Assembly (NCBI GenBank): GCA_964486925.1
Contig: CAZAOY010000087.1
Coordinates: 1-5,057 of the forward strand
From: CAZAOY01 sp964486925
Lineage (GTDB): Bacteria; Bacillota; Clostridia; Oscillospirales; Ruminococcaceae
DNA length: 5,057 nt
Reading direction: 5' to 3'
Shown here: piece after piece, positions 1 through 5,045 of the stretch
Position numbering within the stretch: position 1 is the stretch's first letter
How the letters are laid out: every line of letters begins with the position of its first letter
Translations under genes and position numbers: made by a program
The notes under the pieces: model-generated
What the model saw: the letters and a program-made list of their open reading frames with translations, nothing else
What the model was told of the DNA's origin: nothing
The model's database searches: none

Positions 1-67
1 TGCGACTTTTAGTTCTGCGACTTTTAGTTCTGCGACTTTTAGTTCTGCGACTTTTAGTTCTGCAACT
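1..67. repeat. 15-bp perfect tandem repeat (four full units, continuing off the left edge)
   Basis: Four identical copies of TGCGACTTTTAGTTC (plus strand) lie head to tail at 1-15, 16-30, 31-45 and 46-60. A degenerate partial copy, TGCAACT, at 61-67 overlaps the stop codon of the second pilin. The array reaches the window edge, so its full length is unknown. The 15-bp period keeps reading frame: on the minus strand one frame reads repeated Glu-Leu-Lys-Val-Ala. That frame is closed by a TAA at 76-78 and has no ATG, GTG or TTG between that stop and the array, so translation is unlikely. It is best read as a minisatellite in the 3' untranslated or intergenic region after the pilin. Unlike a CRISPR array, it has no spacers. 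Confidence 0.97.
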
Positions 68-542
68 AAGGCAATTTAGTGTAGACAACCTCTGCTTGTG
101 CACCACCCCTTTGAAGGGTAACGGTAAACAGCTTGCCAAACTCAATTGTTTTATATGTCATGCTCTGTATACGACTGTCCTTTACAACAAATTCTACTGT
201 TGCAATGCCAGTGCCATACTCTTTAGAGAAGGTTAAGTCGGGTGCATTCAACTCTACCATCCTCTTAGAAATTCTTGTGGCAATAGGGTAAGCAGTATCA
301 TCTACAACACCTGTAAGCCCCATAATATAATCCTTGTCTGTAACGTGTTCTTGCCATGTAAAGCTTTGTAGCACTGTAGCTTCAGCCGAAGTGAACACCA
401 TGCGAGCCTTAGCGATCTGTGCAGTGCCTTGTGCCTTGTAGATATTATCTATAAGGCTTGGGACAATCAGCATAATTAGTAATGCTATTACTGCAAGCAC
501 AACAAGCAGTTCTGTTAGGGAAAAGCCTTTTGTATTTCGCAT
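66..542 (-). CDS. type IV prepilin-like protein (probable minor pilin/pseudopilin)
   Basis: This 158-residue protein has a short, basic leader (MRNTKG) followed by the prepilin peptidase site G6/F7. The mature N-terminus FSLTE carries the conserved glutamate at mature position 5 (residue 11), followed by a hydrophobic helix to about residue 30 with proline at residue 28. This N-terminal helix anchors the subunit in the membrane before assembly and packs in the pilus core. The remaining ~125 residues are a soluble globular domain of no family I recognise, rich in beta-prone stretches near residues 112-155 and without cysteines. The ATG start is supported by TAAGGAG at 553-559, ten bases upstream. 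The gene begins 19 bp after the preceding pilin gene, so both are probably on one transcript. The greater length and divergent head suggest a minor pilin, but the roles of the two pilins are inferred. The stop TAG abuts the tandem repeat. Confidence 0.9.
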   Translation of the reverse strand: MRNTKGFSLTELLVVLAVIALLIMLIVPSLIDNIYKAQGTAQIAKARMVFTSAEATVLQSFTWQEHVTDKDYIMGLTGVVDDTAYPIATRISKRMVELNAPDLTFSKEYGTGIATVEFVVKDSRIQSMTYKTIEFGKLFTVTLQRGGAQAEVVYTKLP

Positions 543-552
543 GGTGTGTTAG

Positions 553-559
553 CTCCTTA
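553..559 (-). promoter_or_regulatory. ribosome binding site of the second pilin
   Basis: TAAGGAG on the minus strand lies ten bases before the ATG at 540-542, within the 19-bp gap after the preceding pilin's TAA stop. It supports the start codon that gives the six-residue leader. Confidence 0.8.
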
Positions 560-561
560 GG

Positions 562-1020
562 TTAGGTATATGAAATAACAGTTTTACCAGTAGAAGGTGT
601 AAATGAAATTGTGACTTTTTTGGTATCTGGTGCAGTGTAGACGGCACTTATAACAGCGCCAGTAGCATCAACGTTGATTATGCAAGAACCAGGTAATCCA
701 AGAATTAATTCTTTCCATTGTTTATCCGTTTCAGATCCAGAACCAACCCAATAATCTGTCGCTGTAGCTGTATTGAGAGCCAGTGCACCTGTAATTGTTC
801 CGTCAGCATAGTTTTTCGTTGCAATTGACTGTGCCGCCACATAATAAGCTCTTGCGGTAGAGGTGTTAGCCGTTTTCTTTGCGTCATTAATATAACCCAT
901 CATAGTAGGGATAAGTGCCGCGGCTAGGATTGCGATGATTACCATTACGATAATTAATTCTACCAGAGTAAAGCCTTTGCGGTTTTTAAGGCTTTGTTTC
1001 ATCTTTGTTAGTTTGTTCAT
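562..1020 (-). CDS. type IV prepilin (probable major pilin)
   Basis: This 152-residue prepilin has a 16-residue basic leader ending KNRKG and a peptidase site G16/F17. The canonical mature start FTLVELIIVMVIIAILAAA has glutamate 5 at residue 21 and a helix-breaking proline at residue 38. The mature protein is about 136 residues. The N-terminal helix, ending near residue 55, is followed by a small, Thr/Ala/Ser-rich globular domain with one cysteine (C113), so no intramolecular disulfide loop is possible. The consensus-like helix and compact size fit a major pilin, as in many clostridial pilins, but this is inferred. The ATG at 1018-1020 is supported by AAAGGAG ten bases upstream. A second methionine (M7) would give a ten-residue leader but lacks a suitably placed RBS. 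A hairpin and a palindrome in the 73-bp gap before it could allow expression separate from pilT. Confidence 0.93.
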   Translation of the reverse strand: MNKLTKMKQSLKNRKGFTLVELIIVMVIIAILAAALIPTMMGYINDAKKTANTSTARAYYVAAQSIATKNYADGTITGALALNTATATDYWVGSGSETDKQWKELILGLPGSCIINVDATGAVISAVYTAPDTKKVTISFTPSTGKTVISYT

Positions 1021-1030
1021 AAGTATCTTG

Positions 1031-1037
1031 CTCCTTT
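1031..1037 (-). promoter_or_regulatory. ribosome binding site of the first pilin
   Basis: AAAGGAG on the minus strand lies ten bases before the ATG at 1018-1020. It fixes the longer, 16-residue leader over the internal methionine at residue 7. Confidence 0.85.
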
Positions 1038-1041
1038 AATG

Positions 1042-1053
1042 TTTACATGTAAA
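1042..1053. promoter_or_regulatory. 12-bp perfect palindrome upstream of the first pilin
   Basis: TTTACATGTAAA is a perfect dyad located five bases upstream of the pilin RBS. With no unpaired loop it would be poor as an RNA hairpin, so if functional it is more likely a protein-binding DNA site. The regulator is unknown, and an AT-rich 12-mer palindrome could occur by chance. Confidence 0.35.
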
Positions 1054-1063
1054 ATATATAGTA

Positions 1064-1083
1064 AAGCCGTTGCACCTCGGCTT
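1064..1083 (-). promoter_or_regulatory. stem-loop between pilT and the first pilin
   Basis: On the minus strand AAGCCG and CGGCTT form a six-base-pair stem around an eight-base loop. It lies ten bases after the pilT stop and is followed by TTACTATATATTTT, which is T-rich but has no clean U-tract. It could be a weak or leaky terminator, or an mRNA stability/processing element setting different levels of ATPase and pilin mRNA. It is too short to call a firm intrinsic terminator. Confidence 0.4.
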
Positions 1084-1093
1084 ATACCCAAAG

Positions 1094-2149
1094 CTACATC
1101 CGCCCGACAGCGGAGTTAAACTCCTGCTTGTTGGTTACCTTTTCAAGCGCATGCTCTCGCTTAACCACACCCTGCGAAACAAGCTTTGCAAGGTAGCTGT
1201 CTAACAGCACCATGCCCTGTCTTGCTCCCGTCTGGATGGTGGAGTTTAGCTGATGACACTTGTTCTCACGGATTAGGTTTAACACCGCGTCGGTGCCAAG
1301 CATTATCTCAAATGCCGCTACACGTCCTCTACCCGTTGCCTTTGGCAGTAGGGTTTGGGTGATAACACCCTTTAGAACGCTTGCAAGCTGTGTTCTTATC
1401 TGTTGCTGATTGTGCGGAGGGAATACATCGATAATACGGTCAATCGTCATTGCCGCCCCCGTGGTATGCAGGGTAGAGAGCACTAGATGACCTGTTTCCG
1501 CCGCCGTTACCGCCGCCGATATCGTTTCGTAGTCCCGCATTTCCCCAACTAGGATAACATCGGGATCTTCACGCATAGCGCTCCTAAGCGCACCCGCAAA
1601 GCTTCCTACATCGGTACCGACATCCCGCTGATGTATCAGCGCTTTCTTCTGCTTATATAGATACTCCACAGGGTCTTCTACCGTTAGGATATGACATGCC
1701 TTGTTTTGGTTTATGTAGTCAATCATCGCCGCTAGGGTGGTGGACTTACCACTACCTGTAGGGCCTGTAACCAGAATTAATCCTCTTGGCTCATCCGCTA
1801 GGGTGCGAAGTACCTCGGGAAGGTTTAGTTCTTCAAAGGTTGGGGTGTTATCGTTAATAATTCGGATAGTTGCCGCTAGCTTTTGTTGCTGATGAAACAC
1901 ATTAACACGATGTCTAAGGTTTCCCTCGACAGCAAAGCACATATCTACATCCCCACCTTTGTCTAGGTGTTTAAGCTGTTCATCATTAAGGAGCTCTCGT
2001 ATTAGTATTATCTTTTGTTCTGTCGAAAGCTGAAACTCAGTTTCGGTTAGTGTTCCGTCGATACGAAAGATCGGGTTTCTATCCATTGTTAGATGTACGT
2101 CACTGGCACGCTCTGCACGTGCTAATAAAAGCAGTTCTTTAACCTTCAA
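1094..2149 (-). CDS. pilT: type IV pilus retraction ATPase PilT
   Basis: This 351-residue protein has the usual PilT length. PilT is a cytoplasmic hexameric secretion ATPase that powers pilus disassembly and hence twitching. The N-terminal domain carries SDVH at 16-19. The core has Walker A GPTGSGKST at 129-137, an Asp box around ILTVEDPVEYLY at 154-165, Walker B DPDVILVGEMRD at 195-206 with the catalytic-type glutamate E203, and a His box TGHLVLSTLHTT at 219-230 with H221 and H228. No tetracysteine zinc motif is present, which separates it from PilB. The C-terminal segment normally reading AIRNL is AVLNL here (288-292), so the arginine is replaced by leucine. The start is TTG at 2147-2149, one base after the upstream stop, with GGAGGT at 2158-2163 eight bases before it; the next in-frame methionine is residue 22. 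Translation is probably coupled to the upstream membrane protein gene. Confidence 0.95.
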   Translation of the reverse strand: MKVKELLLLARAERASDVHLTMDRNPIFRIDGTLTETEFQLSTEQKIILIRELLNDEQLKHLDKGGDVDMCFAVEGNLRHRVNVFHQQQKLAATIRIINDNTPTFEELNLPEVLRTLADEPRGLILVTGPTGSGKSTTLAAMIDYINQNKACHILTVEDPVEYLYKQKKALIHQRDVGTDVGSFAGALRSAMREDPDVILVGEMRDYETISAAVTAAETGHLVLSTLHTTGAAMTIDRIIDVFPPHNQQQIRTQLASVLKGVITQTLLPKATGRGRVAAFEIMLGTDAVLNLIRENKCHQLNSTIQTGARQGMVLLDSYLAKLVSQGVVKREHALEKVTNKQEFNSAVGRM

Positions 2150-2150
2150 A

Positions 2151-2948
2151 TTAATTTACCTCCGTACTAATTTCGCTGTTTATCTCCATCTGTTGACCAC
2201 AGAATGAAAGCGTTATAAAATTCTTAAAAAGATACCGTAGCCTTAAATACCCAAAGCTAAATGCCGCTATTCCGCTTATTAACAGTACCCCACTTTGTAT
2301 AATTGTCGAGTTGTAGCGATTCCAGAAAGTTCCCATTAGCATTAGAAAAGCAAACATCCCTACTCCAATAATCACAAATCTAGCTTGACCTAGCTGACAC
2401 AGCACCGCAAACAATGCGCCCGCTACACAAACAGGCAGAAAGGTCGCAGTTACCATGGTAACAGGGGTGATTATATGTAGAGGTAGAAAGGTACGATAAC
2501 CGTTTCCGTATATCAGTATACATGCAACAAGCGAGATAAACATCTGTAACCCTCCTGCCTTTAACAGGTCGTATGTCAGGGTTTGTTCTAGCCTAAAGCT
2601 TTCGGTAACAATATCCTGCCTGCTTCCGCCTATTACAGCTTTTGCACATCTATCCTTCAGAAGGTTAAACTCAGGCAGGATTTTGACACAAAAGGTTAGT
2701 ATAAAAGGGAGGTTACATGCGGTTGCTATAGCTATTATGTAAAAGCTATCCAAAAAGAACGATACAAATAACACAGACAAGCAGATAGCTAAAAGCACTA
2801 AAGCAAACAACAAAGGAATCATCCAGGATGGTTTTTTACTTAGTGCCTGACCCAAATCTCCAAAGGTTTTGTTCGCAAGTGTTTGCCGTGTATTGCCAGA
2901 AAGGCTAAGTCCTTGCATAACCGCTTTTATTATGTTATCTCTTCGCAT
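2151..2948 (-). CDS. polytopic membrane protein of the pilus operon, possibly related to the C-terminal half of PelG
   Basis: This 265-residue integral membrane protein has about six predicted membrane segments, near residues 43-65, 68-88, 134-148, 157-184, 190-207 and 216-236. There is a ~40-residue soluble N-terminus and a short soluble loop near 91-133. It lies where a clostridial operon might carry pilC, but I see neither the soluble four-helix domains nor the three-TM plan of PilC/GspF. The layout is reminiscent of the C-terminal half of PelG-type exopolysaccharide exporters: an aspartate before a helix (D67), EF then a basic loop and GGSRQDI at 107-113, a helix ending LQ at 134-135, and a terminal RYL...TLSFCGQQ at 238-253. 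That resemblance is from memory. PelG proteins are ~450 residues or more, so this would be a half-length relative. ATG at 2946-2948, with AGGGGA six bases upstream overlapping the pilB stop. Function is unknown. Confidence 0.88.
   Translation of the reverse strand: MRRDNIIKAVMQGLSLSGNTRQTLANKTFGDLGQALSKKPSWMIPLLFALVLLAICLSVLFVSFFLDSFYIIAIATACNLPFILTFCVKILPEFNLLKDRCAKAVIGGSRQDIVTESFRLEQTLTYDLLKAGGLQMFISLVACILIYGNGYRTFLPLHIITPVTMVTATFLPVCVAGALFAVLCQLGQARFVIIGVGMFAFLMLMGTFWNRYNSTIIQSGVLLISGIAAFSFGYLRLRYLFKNFITLSFCGQQMEINSEISTEVN
2158..2163 (-). promoter_or_regulatory. ribosome binding site deciding the TTG start of pilT
   Basis: GGAGGT lies within the last codons of the upstream membrane-protein gene, eight bases before the TTG at 2147-2149. 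It is the main support for the non-ATG start and for translational coupling across the one-base gap. Confidence 0.88.
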
Positions 2949-2954
2949 ACTTTG

Positions 2955-2960
2955 TCCCCT
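2955..2960 (-). promoter_or_regulatory. ribosome binding site of the membrane protein, overlapping the pilB stop
   Basis: AGGGGA begins inside the pilB TAG stop (2959-2961) and ends six bases before the ATG at 2946-2948. The overlap suggests coupling to pilB translation. Confidence 0.65.
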
Positions 2961-4668
2961 ATTCTACAAAGTAGGTAAGCTTTAACAGCTCCTCTACTGT
3001 GGTCTTGCCGTCTAAAACTAGCGTTATTAAGCTTTGTTGCAGGCTTTTAAGTTTACCGCTTTCCCTAATATAGCTGTAAATCTCCTCTGTAGGGGCTTTT
3101 CTTGAGATCATGTTTCTGATCCTTGTGTCTACTGCCAACACCTCATGCACAGCGGTTCTGCCCCTGTACCCTGTATTGTTGCAGTTGTGACAGCCCTTAC
3201 CCCGCTTAAGACTAAATACCTCTGCACCTCCTAGCACCTCTATCTCATCATCGGTGGGGGTGTACTCTACCATACAAAACGGGCAGATCTTCTTTACAAG
3301 TCGCTGTGCTACTACCCCTGCTAGGGAGTTTGCAAGCAGATAGTCCTCCATCCCCATGTCAAGTAACCTAACAATTGCAGATACCGAGTCGTTGGTATGG
3401 AGTGAGGATAGAACAAGGTGACCTGTTAAAGCGGCACGAACCGATATGCTTGCCGTTTCGGAGTCACGTGTTTCCCCAATCATAATTATGTCGGGGTCTT
3501 GACGCAGGATAGAGCGAAGTCCCGAGTCGAAGGTTAGCCCTGCAAGCGGGTTTATCTGGGTTTGGTTAACCCTAGCAAGATTCTTTTCTACGGGGTCTTC
3601 AATGGTAGAGATGTTTACATTCCGCTTTGCTAACATCTCCATAATCATGTATAACGTAGTGGTCTTACCGCTTCCTGTAGGCCCTGTTATGTAGATTAGC
3701 CCATGGGGGACACCAAGAATACGTAGCATCTTTTCGTAATCGTCCTTCTCCATCCCAAAGGTATCGGCGTTATCGAGTACACTGCTCTGGCTCATAAACC
3801 TTAGCACAAGCTTCTCACCGTACACAGTTGGAAGGGTGGATACACGTACGTTAATCTCGATATCCTGTAGCTTTGCCCGAAAGTGACCATCCTGCGGTGC
3901 TCTTTTTTCCGCTATGTCAAGGCTTGAGAGGATCTTAATTCTGGCAACGATTGAGTTGTGGAGTGCCGACGAAAGGGTGAGGTAATCTACAATCTGACCA
4001 TCCACACGGATACGTACGTTGGTACTGTTCTCAAATGGTTCGATATGTATATCACTCGCTCCCGCGCTATGAGCTTTATAAAGGGTGGAGTTTATCAGTG
4101 TTACCACAGGGGTATCGTCCGCACCCTCGGAGATATCCACATAGCTAACTGCGCTTGACTGCGCAGTTGCGGTTACGTTAGCACCCTTTGCCGCCTTTTG
4201 GGTTTCGATCTCTGAATAAAACTCACTAATTGCCCGAACAATTTCAGCCTTTTTACAGACTTGAACATCAAGCTGCATACCTGAAATTAGCTTTATATCC
4301 TCTAAGGCATAATAATCTAACGGGTCATTGATATTAATACGTAGGGTAGCGCCATCAATATGGACAGCGATAAGACAGTATTTGTTAGCAACCGCACGGG
4401 GGATCTTTGCTACCGCTTCAAGATCCACAGGAAAATCGCTCATAGACACATACTTTATGTTTAAGCGTTTTGCAAGCGCAGAGAGCAGCTGATTTTCAGT
4501 AATAATATCGCTTTCGATTAACACTTCGCCTAAGCGTTTTCTACCTGCTGATGACTTTTGCAGTGCAAGTGCATATTCAAGCTGTTCTCCTGTAATATTT
4601 CCTGTCTCGACAAGCACCTCACCGAGCCGCAATTTTGAAGTTCCAATTGTCGTCGTAGTTGTAGTCAT
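2959..4668 (-). CDS. pilB: type IV pilus extension ATPase PilB with N-terminal MshEN domain
   Basis: This 569-residue protein matches full-length PilB/GspE. It is a cytoplasmic hexameric ATPase that powers pilin addition at the inner-membrane platform. After a poly-Thr N-terminus come two MshEN-type motifs: RLGEVLVETG at 14-23, running on to Q37, and RLGEVLIESD at 45-54, running on to R68. In MshE such paired motifs bind cyclic di-GMP. A low-complexity linker near 156-180 leads to the ATPase: SDIHIEP at 205-211, Walker A GPTGSGKTT at 329-337, Asp box STIEDPVE at 354-361, Walker B DPDIIMIGETRD at 391-402 (E399), and His box TGHLVLSSLHTND at 415-427 (H417, H424). The zinc tetracysteine motif is C462/C465 and C493/C496. 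The ATG has GGAGGAG at 4674-4680, five bases away. PilB rather than a type II secretion GspE is chosen because pilT and pilins follow. Confidence 0.96.
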   Translation of the reverse strand: MTTTTTTIGTSKLRLGEVLVETGNITGEQLEYALALQKSSAGRKRLGEVLIESDIITENQLLSALAKRLNIKYVSMSDFPVDLEAVAKIPRAVANKYCLIAVHIDGATLRININDPLDYYALEDIKLISGMQLDVQVCKKAEIVRAISEFYSEIETQKAAKGANVTATAQSSAVSYVDISEGADDTPVVTLINSTLYKAHSAGASDIHIEPFENSTNVRIRVDGQIVDYLTLSSALHNSIVARIKILSSLDIAEKRAPQDGHFRAKLQDIEINVRVSTLPTVYGEKLVLRFMSQSSVLDNADTFGMEKDDYEKMLRILGVPHGLIYITGPTGSGKTTTLYMIMEMLAKRNVNISTIEDPVEKNLARVNQTQINPLAGLTFDSGLRSILRQDPDIIMIGETRDSETASISVRAALTGHLVLSSLHTNDSVSAIVRLLDMGMEDYLLANSLAGVVAQRLVKKICPFCMVEYTPTDDEIEVLGGAEVFSLKRGKGCHNCNNTGYRGRTAVHEVLAVDTRIRNMISRKAPTEEIYSYIRESGKLKSLQQSLITLVLDGKTTVEELLKLTYFVE

Positions 4669-4673
4669 ATGTA

Positions 4674-4680
4674 CTCCTCC
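4674..4680 (-). promoter_or_regulatory. strong ribosome binding site of pilB
   Basis: GGAGGAG lies five bases before the ATG at 4666-4668. It is a near-consensus Bacillota Shine-Dalgarno sequence that fixes the pilB start. Confidence 0.9.
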
Positions 4681-4797
4681 ATTTCATTCTGCTCATATTG
4701 CGCTCTTGTTTGGACAGCATAGTTGTGGCATACCATAGGTTTTTTGTTTTGTTAAAGCAGTTATATAATAGTTAGTTTGCTGTATTTGTTACTTTTG

Positions 4798-4813
4798 TTG
4801 ATAATGGTATCAA
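4798..4813. promoter_or_regulatory. TTGATA-N4-TATCAA dyad in the pilB leader
   Basis: TTGATA and TATCAA form a perfect inverted repeat with a four-base centre (ATGG). Written as TTGAT-N6-ATCAA it has the spacing of Crp/Fnr-family sites, although the classical FNR box has N4. It could be a regulator-binding site or a weak RNA hairpin in the pilB leader. No regulator gene is in view. Confidence 0.35.
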
Positions 4814-4984
4814 ATTTTCTGTGGTTGCAGCTATTTTTGGAAGATTGGCGGTAACCATGGTGATAGTGCAGATATAATATAAAGTAAAATAGTATATCCT
4901 TGAAGTTATGCTTAATGATCTTTGTAAAACCGTATAATATAGAAGTAAGTGCAATACATTGCTGTGCATAGGAGATTATGTTAT

Positions 4985-5045
4985 GATTATACATGACCCC
5001 CTAAAGTACACCTTTCGGGGATGATTGAAGCTGCTATGTATAATC
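4985..5045. promoter_or_regulatory. candidate divergent promoter region with nested inverted repeats
   Basis: A perfect 10-bp inverted repeat, GATTATACAT at 4985-4994 and ATGTATAATC at 5036-5045, places a consensus TATAAT on each strand facing outward: minus strand at 4986-4991 toward pilB, and plus strand at 5039-5044 toward the right edge. Between them, 4998-5020 forms a second dyad: CCCC and GGGG around a one-base mismatch, then AAAG and CTTT around a five-base loop. Both putative -35 regions fall in or next to this inner dyad, and neither resembles TTGACA. This could mean activator dependence, an alternative sigma factor, or simply that these are not promoters. Neither strand has a T-tract after the inner hairpin, so it is not an intrinsic terminator. 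Confidence 0.35.

Noticed and set aside
1..67. CRISPR array or coding repeat
   Set aside because: The units are directly abutting with no spacers, so it is not CRISPR. The Glu-Leu-Lys-Val-Ala frame has no usable start codon within the window.
705..887. 60-codon minus-strand open frame inside the first pilin
   Set aside because: It is an out-of-frame shadow of a clear prepilin gene on the same strand.
2448..2466. Palindrome GTTACCATGGTAAC within the membrane-protein gene, resembling a CCATGG region near 4850-4860
   Set aside because: It is inside coding sequence and explained by ordinary Val-Thr-Met-Val-Thr codons. The similarity to the upstream region is too short to be meaningful.
2151..2948. 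Calling the membrane protein PilC
   Set aside because: It is too short, has about six membrane segments, and lacks the repeated soluble helical domains of the PilC/GspF family.
3958..4158. 66-codon plus-strand open frame inside pilB
   Set aside because: It is antisense to the well-supported pilB coding sequence and has no recognisable product.
4772..4969. Overlapping open stretch of 65 codons on the minus strand
   Set aside because: No ribosome binding site precedes the ATG and no domain is recognisable. The last ~28 codons look somewhat more gene-like and share a short Met-Val-Thr-Ala stretch with the 265-residue membrane protein, but this is too short to call a gene fragment.
4761..4994. 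Open stretch of 77 codons on the minus strand upstream of pilB
   Set aside because: Composition is AT-driven (runs of Ile, Tyr, Asn, Lys, His) and the only purine run, AGGGGG, sits two bases from the ATG, too close for a ribosome binding site. It also overlaps another open frame.
4998..5020. Intrinsic terminator at the C4/G4 hairpin
   Set aside because: No T-tract follows the stem on either strand, and the stem is interrupted by a mismatch.
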